Under the pieces are notes generated by a model, which did no database searches, had not been told where the DNA came from, and was given only the letters and a program-made list of their open reading frames with translations. Below, in pieces: positions 27,677-37,000 of a stretch of DNA of 64,000 nt. Within the stretch, counting starts at the first letter, position 1. Each line of letters opens with the position of its first letter. The DNA comes from Solirubrobacter taibaiensis. GTDB lineage: Bacteria; Actinomycetota; Thermoleophilia; Solirubrobacterales; Solirubrobacteraceae. The stretch lies in NCBI GenBank assembly GCA_027587225.1, contig JAPDDQ010000005.1, positions 62,001 to 126,000 of the forward strand. Direction: 5' to 3'. Made by a program: the position numbers and the translations under genes.

Positions 27677-29166
27677 GCCGGCGCTGGCTCGCGCTCGGCG
27701 TGCTGTGCCTGAGCCTGCTCGCGATCGTCATCGACAACACGATCGTCAACGTCGCGCTCCCGACGCTCGTGCGCGACCTCGACGCGGACGTGAGCGAGCT
27801 GCAGTGGGTCGTCGACGCGTACACGCTCGTGTTCGCGGGGCTGTTGCTGGTGGCAGGCGCGCTGGGAGACCGGTACGGCCGGCGGCTCACGCTGCTCGTC
27901 GGTCTGGCCGTCTTCGGCGCGGCCTCCGGGTGGGCCGCGTACGCGGGTGGCGTCGACGGGCTCATCATCGCCCGTGCGGTGATGGGCGCGGGCGCCGCGT
28001 TCATCATGCCGGCGACGCTCTCGCTGCTGATCAGCGTCTTCCCCGACGAGCGGGAGCGCGCGCTGGCCGTCGGCATCTGGGCCGCGACCGCCGGCCTCGG
28101 CGTCGCGCTCGGCCCGGTCGTCGGCGGCGTGCTGCTCGACCACTTCTGGTGGGGCTCGATCTTCATCGTCAACGTGCCGCTGGTCGCGGTGGCGATCGTG
28201 GCGGGCCCGCGGCTGCTTCCCGAATCGCGGGACCCCGTGGTGCGGCGGATCGACTGGCTTGGCGCGGCGCTCTCCGGCGTCGGGCTCGTGACGCTGGTGT
28301 GGGCGATCATCGAGGCGCCGACCGCGGGCTGGACGTCCGCGACCGTGCTCTCCGCCGGCGCGCTCGCCGCAGCGTTGCTGGTCGCGTTCGTGGTGCGCCA
28401 GCGCCGCACCGCGGAGCCGTTGCTCGACGTCCACCTCTTCGCCGATCCGCGCTTCACGGCCGCCGTCGGCACGATCACGGTGCTGTTCTTCGCGCTCTTC
28501 GGCTTCCTGTTCCTGTCGACGCAGTACCTGCAGTTCGTCCTCGGGTACTCGCCGTCCGCCGCCGGTGTGCGCGTCCTCCCGTACGCGGGCGCGATGATCG
28601 TGTTCGCGCCGCTGTCCTCTGCGCTCGTGGCGCGTTTCGGGACGAAGCGGGTCGTCACCGTGGGGATGGCGCTGTTCGCGGCGGGCCTCGCCGTCGCGGC
28701 GACCCTCACCACGGACGCGGGCTACGGCCGGCTCGCGATCACGTTCGTCCTGATGGGCGCCGGCATGGGTCTCGCGGGCGCTCCGGCGACCGAGTCGATC
28801 ATGGGCTCCCTGCCTCCCGCGCGCGCGAACATCGGGTCGGCGGTCAACGACACCACCCGCGAACTCGGCGGCGCGCTGGGCGTCGCGATCGTCGGGAGCA
28901 TCATGGCCTCGCTCGGTGGCGGGAACGCGCAATCAGCGCAGGAGGCGTTCGTGCACGCCATGTCCCGTGCGTCGTTCACCGTCGCCGTCATCGCCGCGCT
29001 CGGCGCCGTCCTCGCCTGGCGCTACCTCCCAGCCCGCCCCGACACCACCGGGGTAACATCGCGACATGGAGCCGAGCGCGAGAACCGAGGAACTGCCGCG
29101 GCAGTGGGTCAGCGGGCCGGACTTGGACAAGGTCTGGGAGACGCCGGCGCCGGAGACGCTGGCTGA
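27673..29166 (+). CDS. MFS transporter, DHA2 (EmrB/QacA) type
   Basis: 497 residues with about fourteen helices. Family motifs: DNTIVNVALPTL in helix 1, LQWVVDAYTLVFAGLLL in helix 2, GDRYGRR as motif A near residue 77, and the antiporter motif C region AGLGVALGPVVGGVL near residue 140. These proteins export drugs or metabolites by proton antiport. The GTG at 27673 overlaps the DUF4386 stop. The last ~35 residues are read in a frame that overlaps the small gene at 29066, so the biological C-terminus may simply be a poorly constrained tail. Confidence 0.9.
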   Translation: MSRRWLALGVLCLSLLAIVIDNTIVNVALPTLVRDLDADVSELQWVVDAYTLVFAGLLLVAGALGDRYGRRLTLLVGLAVFGAASGWAAYAGGVDGLIIARAVMGAGAAFIMPATLSLLISVFPDERERALAVGIWAATAGLGVALGPVVGGVLLDHFWWGSIFIVNVPLVAVAIVAGPRLLPESRDPVVRRIDWLGAALSGVGLVTLVWAIIEAPTAGWTSATVLSAGALAAALLVAFVVRQRRTAEPLLDVHLFADPRFTAAVGTITVLFFALFGFLFLSTQYLQFVLGYSPSAAGVRVLPYAGAMIVFAPLSSALVARFGTKRVVTVGMALFAAGLAVAATLTTDAGYGRLAITFVLMGAGMGLAGAPATESIMGSLPPARANIGSAVNDTTRELGGALGVAIVGSIMASLGGGNAQSAQEAFVHAMSRASFTVAVIAALGAVLAWRYLPARPDTTGVTSRHGAERENRGTAAAVGQRAGLGQGLGDAGAGDAG

Positions 29167-29230
29167 GGACCTCGAGCGATTCCCGGGCGAACTCGCCGAC
29201 CCTTTCAGTTCGGCGCCGCCGCGGACGTGA
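29066..29230 (+). CDS. Small acidic protein, 54 residues
   Basis: An ATG frame inside the 3' end of the MFS gene, in another frame, encoding a Pro/Glu/Asp-rich peptide beginning MEPSARTEELPRQW. Its stop overlaps the GTG of the following NTF2-like gene (GTGA), the same coupling used throughout this window. It has no hydrophobic segment or cysteine. Function unknown; the coupling is the main support. Confidence 0.45.
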   Translation: MEPSARTEELPRQWVSGPDLDKVWETPAPETLAEDLERFPGELADPFSSAPPRT

Positions 29231-29565
29231 CGAACGACGACGTCCTGAGCACGCTCGACGCGCCGATCCGGGCCGCGTTCGAGGCGACCAACCGCGGCGA
29301 CAGCGACGCGTTCGTCGCCGCGTTCGCCGAGGATGCGGTGCTCAACGACTGGGGCCGCACGTTCACCGGCCGCGACGAGATCGCGCGCTGGAACACGAAC
29401 GAGAACATCGGTGTGCAGAGTCACTTCGAGGCGCTGGCCGCGATGATCGAGGGCGACACGACCACGGTCCAGATCCGCGTCACCGGCAACGGCTACAACG
29501 GCGGCGGCGCGTTCGTGATCGCCTCCGACGGCGAGCACATCACGCGCTGGGACATCTCGGGCTGA
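29227..29565 (+). CDS. NTF2-like/SnoaL-like protein
   Basis: 112 residues with the cone-shaped NTF2 fold pattern: an N-terminal helix pair ending in FEATNRGDSDAFVAAFAEDAVLNDWG, then GRDEIARW and four strands ending in HITRWDISG. Such proteins are small enzymes (isomerases, cyclases) or ligand binders; the catalytic type is not evident. It follows the small gene by a 4-bp overlap and ends inside an inverted repeat shared with the convergent gene. Confidence 0.75.
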   Translation: MTNDDVLSTLDAPIRAAFEATNRGDSDAFVAAFAEDAVLNDWGRTFTGRDEIARWNTNENIGVQSHFEALAAMIEGDTTTVQIRVTGNGYNGGGAFVIASDGEHITRWDISG

Positions 29566-29593
29566 ACCTAAAGGTGCCAGGCACCTTCAGGTT
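29565..29593. terminator. Inverted repeat between convergent genes
   Basis: AACCTAAAGGTGCC and GGCACCTTCAGGTT pair at 13 of 14 positions around a single central base. It spans the stop codons of both convergent genes (29565 and 29587), so it can serve as a bidirectional terminator. The AGGTGCC/GGCACCT core also looks like a REP-type repeat; only this copy is in the window. Confidence 0.55.
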
Positions 29594-29973
29594 GGGAGCC
29601 AGGCCTCGGGGGTCGGTTCGCGGCGCTCGCTCTCCTCGCGCAGTGCCGCGACGGCGGTAGCCAAGGCGGTGACGGCGGAGCGTGCTGACGCATGTTCCGT
29701 CTCCGGGAGCGAGAACACGAGCCACTGGGCGTCGGTCGGTGGCGCGGAGGGCGGCGGGTCGACGTACACGTCGGCGTCGAGGATGAGCGCGTCCGCGGGG
29801 CCGCTGATCTCGAAGCAGAAGCACACCGGACCCTCGACGTACGCCCCGAAGCGGTGTTCGTAGACCTTCATGCTGGACCACCAGCGGTCGGCGCTACGGC
29901 GGCGGAGCGCCTCGACCCAGTCCTCGAGCGCGAGCTCCACCGCGCGGAGCTCCTCCTGCAGATCGCCGAACAC
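29587..29973 (-). CDS. Hypothetical protein
   Basis: 128 residues with no signal peptide. Helical ends (LQEELRAVELALEDWVEALRR at the start, a coiled helix near 95-117) flank a beta-rich middle (YEHRFGAYVEGPVCFCFEISG). I do not recognise a family. It is convergent with the NTF2-like gene and shares the inverted repeat at its 3' end. Its start lies 53 bp from the divergent DsbA-like gene. Confidence 0.6.
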   Translation of the reverse strand: MFGDLQEELRAVELALEDWVEALRRRSADRWWSSMKVYEHRFGAYVEGPVCFCFEISGPADALILDADVYVDPPPSAPPTDAQWLVFSLPETEHASARSAVTALATAVAALREESERREPTPEAWLPT

Positions 29974-30012
29974 GGCGAGAAGCCTAAGAACAACCGAAGA
30001 ATCGAGGGCACT

Positions 30013-30028
30013 ATACTTTCTGAAGTAT
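30013..30028. promoter_or_regulatory. Inverted repeat overlapping the DsbA-like start codon
   Basis: ATACTT-N4-AAGTAT, perfect 6-bp arms, in AT-rich DNA; the last two bases of the dyad are the A and T of the ATG. A protein bound here would block the gene directly. A short hairpin masking the start codon in RNA is the alternative reading. Confidence 0.45.
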
Positions 30029-30677
30029 GAGTGACGTGATCAAGGTCGACGTGTGGTCTGACATCGCCTGCCCGTGGTGCTACATCGGCAAGCGCAAGTT
30101 CGAGCTGGGCGCGGAGGGCTTCGACGTCGAGGTCGAGTACCACTCGTTCGAGCTCTCCCCGGACACGCCGGTGGACTTCGACGGCTCGGCGGCCGACTTC
30201 CTGGCCAAGCACAAGGGCATGTCGATCGACCAGGTGCGCCCGATGCTCGAGCACGTGACCGCGATCGCGGCTGAGGTGGGGCTGGACTACGACTACGACG
30301 CGCTCCAGCACACGAACACCGTCAAGGCGCACCAGCTGCTGCACTTCGCGAAGGCCCACGGCAAGCAGATCGAGATGAAGGAGCGGCTGTTGCGCGCGTA
30401 CTTCGTCGAGGGTCGGCACGTGGGCCGCATCGAGGATCTCGCCGACCTCGCCGCCGAAGTCGGGCTCGACCGCGACGCGGCACTTCGCGCCCTCGAATCC
30501 GGCGAGTACGACCCCGCCGTCAAGGCCGACCAGGAGCAGGCGATGCGCTTCGGCATCCGCGGCGTCCCGTTCTTCGTGATCGACGGCAAGTACGGCGTGT
30601 CGGGCGCCCAGGCGCCGGAGACGTTCGCGCAGGCGCTCAAGCAGGTGCAGGACGAACACGCCGGGGTGGCGTCGTGA
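30027..30677 (+). CDS. DsbA family (FrnE-like) thiol oxidoreductase
   Basis: 216 residues, thioredoxin fold with a large helical insertion. The redox motif is CPWC in SDIACPWCYIGKRKFE near residue 17; cis-Pro lies in GIRGVPFFVIDGKYGVSGAQ near residue 180. There is no signal peptide, so this is the cytoplasmic FrnE-like branch, which includes polyketide-associated and stress-related isomerases. A small cysteine protein is coupled directly downstream. Confidence 0.9.
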   Translation: MSDVIKVDVWSDIACPWCYIGKRKFELGAEGFDVEVEYHSFELSPDTPVDFDGSAADFLAKHKGMSIDQVRPMLEHVTAIAAEVGLDYDYDALQHTNTVKAHQLLHFAKAHGKQIEMKERLLRAYFVEGRHVGRIEDLADLAAEVGLDRDAALRALESGEYDPAVKADQEQAMRFGIRGVPFFVIDGKYGVSGAQAPETFAQALKQVQDEHAGVAS

Positions 30678-30835
30678 GCGCGTTCGAGATGCTCGGTGAC
30701 CCGTCCGCGGCGGCGTGCGAAGGCGACAGCTGTGTGATCCCGCCCCGAACTGCGGAGCCCGGCGAGTCCGAGGCTAGTCTTGCGCGCAATGGCGGACAGG
30801 ACGTACACGACGCCGCAGGGCCGGACGACGCGTGA
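30674..30835 (+). CDS. Small cysteine-containing protein coupled to the DsbA-like gene
   Basis: A 53-residue frame whose GTG overlaps the DsbA-like stop (GTGA). It begins MSAFEMLGDPSAAACEGDSC, so it has a C-x4-C pair near residues 15 and 20, then a Pro/Gly/Asp-rich tail that overlaps the TetR gene start. I recall similar short proteins behind FrnE-like genes in other actinobacteria, but cannot verify this here. A partner or substrate of the oxidoreductase is a natural guess. Confidence 0.5.
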   Translation: MSAFEMLGDPSAAACEGDSCVIPPRTAEPGESEASLARNGGQDVHDAAGPDDA

Positions 30836-31388
30836 TCGGATCATCGATGTAGCCATCGGCGTGTTCGCGAGCCGGGGGTTCCGGAGCGTGCCGCTGGACG
30901 TGATCGCGGACGAGGCGCACGTGTCGCGCCAGGGCCTGCTGTACCACTTCAAGAGCAAGGCCGAGTTGCTGGTCGCCGTGCTCGAGCAGCACGAGCTCGA
31001 CAACGCGGAGCAGGGCGCCGCGCTGTTCGCGGCCAACAACCGCGAGCTCATCCCGACGATGCGCGCGTACCTGAACGCGAGCGTCGAGAACCGCGGGCTG
31101 ATCCGGATGCTGCTCGTGCTGGCCGCCGAGGCGATGGACAACGACCACCCCGCGCACGAGTTCTTCGTCGACCGCTACCGCAAGACGCGCTCCGCCATTG
31201 AAGCGTTCATCGCGCAGGAGCAAGCGGCCGGGCGCATGATCGACGCGGTGCCGGCCCATCGGCTCGCGGCGGTGGCGGTGGCGGTCGCGGACGGGCTCCA
31301 GCTGCAGGAGTACCTCGACGAGGGCTCGGTCGAGCTCGAGGAGACCCTCGCCGACCTGCTGACGTTGTTCAGCAGGCCGGCGGAGTGA
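30789..31388 (+). CDS. TetR/AcrR family transcriptional regulator
   Basis: 199 residues. The N-terminal HTH runs from TRDRIIDVAIGVFASRGF to VSRQGLLYHFKSKAEL, near residues 13-58, followed by a helical ligand-binding domain with the usual dimer helices. The ATG at 30789 lies inside the 3' end of the small cysteine-protein gene. It ends 3 bp from the convergent DUF1080 gene. No operator palindrome is evident immediately upstream. Confidence 0.88.
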   Translation: MADRTYTTPQGRTTRDRIIDVAIGVFASRGFRSVPLDVIADEAHVSRQGLLYHFKSKAELLVAVLEQHELDNAEQGAALFAANNRELIPTMRAYLNASVENRGLIRMLLVLAAEAMDNDHPAHEFFVDRYRKTRSAIEAFIAQEQAAGRMIDAVPAHRLAAVAVAVADGLQLQEYLDEGSVELEETLADLLTLFSRPAE

Positions 31389-31391
31389 GGG

Positions 31392-32905
31392 CTACGGCGC
31401 TGTCGTCGACAGCGTGAACGTGAGGGTCTTGGCGTAAGACCCGGTGCGCAGCGCGTCGTTGGCACCGATCGCCTGCTTGAACGTGACGGGCACCGCCTCG
31501 TTCGAGGTGGGTGCGCTCCAGTCTTGACGACGCCGAGGCCCTGCAGCGGCTGCGGCAGGGTGAAGGCGCCGTTGACGAGGTAACCCGAGTTCGGGCCGTT
31601 GTCAGCGACGCTCAACGTCGCGTCGCCCGCGGTGGAGACCACCGTGGCGTTCGTGGACGCCGTGTACTCGCGCGCGACGCCCGGCGTGAACGCACCGAAT
31701 GTGGCCGGCCCGTCGAGCGTCAAAGCCAGCGTCGCCCCGACGGTGCCACCGACGGTCCCGGTCGTGTCGCTCGCGAACGTGATCGCCGGCGCGGCACGGG
31801 TGGCCCACGTCGTCCCGCCCTCGGCGTTGGTGGCGCTCACGCGGCACCAGACGACCTGGCCGAGATCGGCGCTCGTCGGCGTGTAGGACGCACCCGAGGC
31901 AACCTTCACGGTGCCCAGCTCGGCGTCCGTCGGCGCGTCATTGACCGGCGCGTTGGAGCGCAGCCACTCGATCACGTACCCCTGGTCGGCGCCGGTCCAA
32001 GTGCCGGGCGCGCACGACAGCGCGCGGCCGGTGAACCCGTCGCCGGTCACGACCGGCGCGGCCGTGTTCTTGGGCGCCGCGGCGAGCTCCTTCACCCGCA
32101 CGTCGCGGTACGCGATGACATCACCGTCGGCGTGCGCCTGCAGGCCGATGTAGCCGGCCGCGAACTGGCGGGCCATCGTCGGCGGGTCGCCGAGTCCGCG
32201 GTCCGGGAAGCGCATCGGCACGGCGCCGTCCCACTGGTTGATCGTCTTGCCGTCGACCAGCACGGTGTACTGCTGACCGACGACCCGGATCTCCATCGTG
32301 TGCCAGGGGCCGAGGGTCGCGTAGCGCTCGACGGCGCCCGAGCGGGTGGCATCGAGGTCGGCGAAGCCGTACACCGAGCCGGTCTTGCGGGGATCGGGCG
32401 CGCCGACGTCCGGCGAATCGTTGATCTGGATCTCCTGGCCGCAGACGACCGGAACCCAGGCCGGGAGCCAGGACTCGGGCAGCAGCGACGGCTGGACCCG
32501 CTGGCAGCCCGGCTCGCCCGCGTACTGCTTGGCGGGCGGGAACGGGCCGCTGGCGCCCTTCCAGTCGTACGACCATGTGGCCGGCGTCTGCGTGGCCGGG
32601 ACCCGCGGGTCCGGGAACCGCACGAGCACGCCGCCGTTCGAGTAGCCCGGGGCCGAGCCGCGCGCGTCGCGGTAGTCGACCTTCAGCGACATGTCGCCGA
32701 ACGGCTTGACCGTGTACCAGCGCATGCCGAAGCCGCCCGAGCTCCGCAGCGTGCCGTCGGCTTGCAGGTCGACGCCACCGCCACCGGCGTACGCCCACTT
32801 GTCGAACGACGCGTCGGACCCCGTCGGGGTGCCGTCGAAGATCGTCGTGTAGCCGGGTTCGGCCACCGCGATGGCCGGCACGGCGAGAGCGAGCGCGGGG
32901 CGGCG
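31392..32905 (-). pseudogene. Secreted DUF1080 (3-keto-disaccharide hydrolase-like) gene with frameshift(s)
   Basis: The main frame encodes a concanavalin-like DUF1080 domain (TTIFDGTPTG to YRDVRVKEL, about 220 residues), an Ig-like linker, then the start of the accessory domain shared with the GH10 xylanase. Near 31518-31530 the frame breaks: after PLQGLGVVK the match resumes in another frame as WSAPTSNEAVPVTFKQ...TLSTTAP and ends at the TAG at 31392-31394. Upstream, the frame reads RRPALALAVPAIAVAEP, the tail of a signal peptide, but meets a stop at 32906-32908 with no good start, so the 5' end seems broken too. Either the gene is decaying or the assembly has indels. Confidence 0.75.
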
Positions 32906-33100
32906 TCAGACGGACAACCGCAAAGCGGTGAGGAAGACGCGGTGGGCCGCCCCCTCCGCGGACACGGCCCACCACATCGACGTGTTGTCATCCCGCCGCA
33001 GGAGGAGAGAGATTGCGACGAGCGACGCGGCGCATCATGGGGTGGCGACGGCCCGCTCCCAACCGACCGCCGGTTGGGAGACGTTCGACCACGGGTCGAC

Positions 33101-33895
33101 TCAGGCGTCCAGGAAGGGGAGCACGGTGGCGAGCACGAGGTCCGTGCGCGCGAGGCCGAAGAAGTGCGTGGACCCGGGGAACACGGCCAGCTGCGAGGCC
33201 GGAACGCCGTCGAAGTCGCCGTTGACGTCGCCGCCGCGCAGCCGCAGGAACGTCACGGCATCCTCGAAGGTGACCATGTCGCAGTCGCCGATCGTGATCA
33301 GCGTCGGGGCGGCGATCCCGCGCAGCTGCTCCTCGGTGTAGGGCTCGAAGCCGCCCTCGTAGGTGGCGCCGAGCTTGTCCAGCAGCCCCTGGAGATGCTC
33401 GTGGTCGGGGTGCGGGGACTTGGCCAGGTAGGCCGTCTCCATGGGCGTGCCGGCGAGCATCTCCACCTTCATCGCGCCGACGGCCTCGGCGTTGGCGCCG
33501 CGCATCCCGCCCGGCGTGACGGCCGTCGAGGAGACGACGATCTTGCGCACGCGCGCGGGATGGTTGACCGCGAGCTCGAGCGTCACGCCGCCGCCGACGC
33601 TGAACCCGAACACGTCGACCTGCTCGAGCCCGAGGTGGTCGAGCACGGCGATGACGTCCGCGGCGAGCCCGGCCGCCGAGAGCGGGCGATCGATGTCGTT
33701 CGTGCGCCCGTGACCCTGGAAGTCGAGCGCGACCACGCGCCGGTCGGTGGACAGGCTCGGGAGCAGCGCGGCCCACTGCTGCTCGATGTCGAACAGGCCG
33801 CCGTGGAGGAGCAGCAGCGGGAAGCCACCCTCGCCGTGGGACTCGTAGTAGACGTTCAGATCGCCCGCGGTGACGTAGCCGGTGTCGTTGCTCAT
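33101..33895 (-). CDS. Alpha/beta hydrolase
   Basis: 264 residues. The nucleophile elbow GFSVGGG is near residue 98, an oxyanion HGG (LLLHGGLFD) near 31, a likely acid Asp in TIGDCD near 207 and His in GSTHFFG near 245. These fit a serine hydrolase such as an esterase or C-C hydrolase. The ATG at 33895 has GGAGG immediately upstream (GGAGGCATG). Divergent from the giant secreted-protein gene across a 186-bp gap. Confidence 0.88.
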   Translation of the reverse strand: MSNDTGYVTAGDLNVYYESHGEGGFPLLLLHGGLFDIEQQWAALLPSLSTDRRVVALDFQGHGRTNDIDRPLSAAGLAADVIAVLDHLGLEQVDVFGFSVGGGVTLELAVNHPARVRKIVVSSTAVTPGGMRGANAEAVGAMKVEMLAGTPMETAYLAKSPHPDHEHLQGLLDKLGATYEGGFEPYTEEQLRGIAAPTLITIGDCDMVTFEDAVTFLRLRGGDVNGDFDGVPASQLAVFPGSTHFFGLARTDLVLATVLPFLDA

Positions 33896-33976
33896 GCCTC
33901 CAAGACGTAGCGGACTTCCCAAACTCATCGCCGGCTCGAAAATGAGAACTTACGTCTGAGTAAGACGCAAAACCTC

Positions 33977-34006
33977 TTGACACGTCGACGTAAAGCGCAA
34001 TAGTTT
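33977..34006 (+). promoter_or_regulatory. Sigma-70-like promoter of the giant secreted-protein gene
   Basis: TTGACA (33977-33982) and TAGTTT (34001-34006) with an 18-bp spacer, in the AT-richer part of the divergent intergenic region, 76 bp before the TTG start. The -35 matches consensus; the -10 is weak. Confidence 0.5.
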
Positions 34007-34081
34007 CCCCTTCAAAGTGCGCTAACTGCGTCAGCGAGTGCCGGAGCCCACGGACTGGTGCTTCGGGAGGAGGAGAGGGTT

Positions 34082-37000
34082 TTGAAGCGAGGTTCGTTCG
34101 GCGTGCGTGCCGTGGCACCCTGGTGTGCGCTCCTGGCGCTGGTGGTGGCGATGCTTGCCCCCGCGGCGGCGCAGGCGCAGGGCACGAAGCGGGTGCTCCT
34201 GTACACGGGCACCACGGGTTTCCGTCACACCGACGGCATCAACGGTGGGCGCCCGATCGTCCAGGCCGCGCTCGAGACCGCCGGCTTCACGGTGGACTGG
34301 GAGGACTGCACCAACAACGGCGGCGCGGCGAACAACTGCGACAACGCCGACAAGAACCCGCGCATCTTCACCGACACGAACCTCGCCCGCTACGACGCGG
34401 TCGTGCTCCTGAACTCCTCGGCCGGCCCTCCCGGCCCGCTCTGGAGCGACGCGCAGAAGGCGTCGATCATCAAGTACGTCCAGAACGGCGGCGGCATCGC
34501 CGGTATCCATAACGCCACCGACATGGGCACCACGGCTGAGACGTGGAACTGGTGGGACGGCAACAACGCGAACTCCGTCGTCGGCGCCACGATGGCCGGC
34601 CACGCCGTCACGAGCACGACGAACATCGGCCAGATCCAGGTCGCCGACCACAACCATCTCGCCACCGCCGCGCTGCCGGATCAGTACGGCTTCGGTGACG
34701 AGCACTACAACTTCCGCCGCAACGTCCGCGGCTCGCACCACGTCCTGGCGACGATCGACGAGCGCACCTACACGCCGGGCGGCAACGCCATGGGCCAGGA
34801 CCACCCGATCACGTGGTGCAAGCTCTACGACGGCGACGCGGTCAACGACAACACCGGCACCCCGAAGGCGTACAACGACGGGCGCACGTGGCTGACGTCG
34901 ATGGGCCACTTCGGCTCCTCATACACCGAGAACAGCGGCAACAACAACCTGATCAAGCAGATCGTCGGCGGTGTCCGCTGGGTCGCGGGCGAGGGTCGCA
35001 AGTCCGACTGCTCGGGCACCGTGTGGTCCTCCTACACGCGCGAAGTGCTGGTCGCGGACGCGAACAACCCGATCGGCATCGACGTCGCCAAGGACGGCAA
35101 GGTCTACTGGTCGGAGATCGGTAACCCGATCTCGCTGGAGTCCACGGGCTACATCAAGATGTACGACCCGGCCAAGCCGGCCGGCAACAAGGCGACCGTC
35201 GTCGCGATCGAGACCCGCGCCGACCATGGCAACTCCGAGGACGGCGTCCTCGGCATGTCGCTGCAGCCCGGGTTCGACCTCGAGGACGCGACCAAGCGCA
35301 ACCTGTTCGTCTACTACTCGCCGCGCAACGCGGCCTGGCCGATGACCGGCAACGCCCAGGTCGTGGGCTACAACCAGATCAGCCGCTACACGCTGACCGC
35401 TGACGGCGCCTCCGTGGTCCCGGGCTCCGAGCGCGTGATCCTGCGCGTGCCCAAGGCCAAGATCTCCGGTTCGCCCGCGGGCTTCACGGGTGGTCCGACG
35501 GACAGCGGCCCGGGTCACGTGGGTGGCGCCGGCCTGGACTTCGACTCCGCCGGCAACCTGTACCTGGGCGTCGGTGACGACGTGTCGCCGAACGCGAGTG
35601 GCCACGGCGGCTACGCGCCGATGGACTTCCGCGCCAAGGAGCGCTGGGACGCCCGCAAGACCTCGCAGAACTCTGCGGATCTGCGCGGCAAGATCCTGCG
35701 CATCACTCCGAAGCAGGGTGACATCGCGGCCGGCGCCGAGCCGGGCGTGGACACGACGTACGCGATCCCGTCGGGGAACCTGTTCCCGGTCGGCACGGCC
35801 AAGACCCGCCCCGAGATCTACGCGATGGGCTTCCGCCAGCCGTTCACGCTGCACACCGACCCGGCCAACCCGGGGATCGTGGGCACGGGCGAGTTCTGCC
35901 ATGACACCAGCACCAACGCGGCGAACCGCTCGCCGGCGGGCACGTGCGAGTGGGATCTGCTCAACAAGGCGGGCAACCACGGCTGGCCGTTCTGCGTGGG
36001 CAACAACTCCACGGCCAACACGTTGTTCCGCTGGAACTACGCGACCAACTCCACCACCGGCCAGCAGTACGACTGCAACGCGACGAACCTGCCGTCCGAC
36101 ATCCGCTACGCGCCGACGGGCCAGACGGCGGTCGAGCCCACCTTCGACGGTCTGGACACGCTGCCCGGCCCGGTCGAGAAGGCGACGATCTGGAAGAAGT
36201 ACGCCGGCGCGGCCGACGGCCAGAACCCGGCCGACTTCGGCAACCTCGACGCCGGTGGCATGCAGCCGCTGGCCGGGCCGATCTACCGCTACCCGACCGG
36301 CACGGCCACGCAGGGCGCGTTCCCGCGCTACTACGACGGTTCGTGGCTGATCGGCAACCGCGGCGCAGACAATGGCTTCTGGAAGGAAGTCAAGATGCGC
36401 AAGGACAACAACGAGATGTTGCGCGTCAGCGACTGGCTGCCGTACAACGGCGGTGTCAACCCCTCCGGCGCGAACTCCAGCCTCGTGATCGGCAGCCAGT
36501 TCGGGCCCGACGGCGCGCTGTACATGTCGCGCTTCAGCGTGGGCTGCTGCCGTGCGCAGACCAACCCGAGCAACCAGAACCAGATCGTGAAGATCTCGTT
36601 CAACGTCCAGGACGAGTGCCTGACCGACACCAACGCGCCGAACGCCTCGGCCGAAGTGACGGGCCAGGCGTACCCGGACCGCCCGAACACCTACGTCAAC
36701 ACCGCGAAGCTCAAGCTGACGGCGATGGACTCCGGCTGCGCCGGCGTGAACACCATCGAGTACCGCCAGCAGGGCACCACGGCGTGGTTGCCCTACACGG
36801 CCGAGGTCACGTTCGACGAGGCCAAGACCTACACGGTCGAGTACCGCGCGACCGATCGCAAGGACAACGTGTCCGCGGTCAAGACGACCACGTTCGAGGT
36901 CCTCAAGATCAACGACACGACGGCCCCGGTCGTCACGGCCGCCGCGTCCGGCAACAAGGACCAGCGCGACTACTTCGTCGGCTCCGCCACGCTCACGCTG

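Noticed and set aside
33946-33993. Inverted repeat CTTACGTC...GACGTAAAG upstream of the giant gene
   Set aside because: Arms are imperfect and more than 25 bp apart; not distinguishable from chance in this AT-richer leader.
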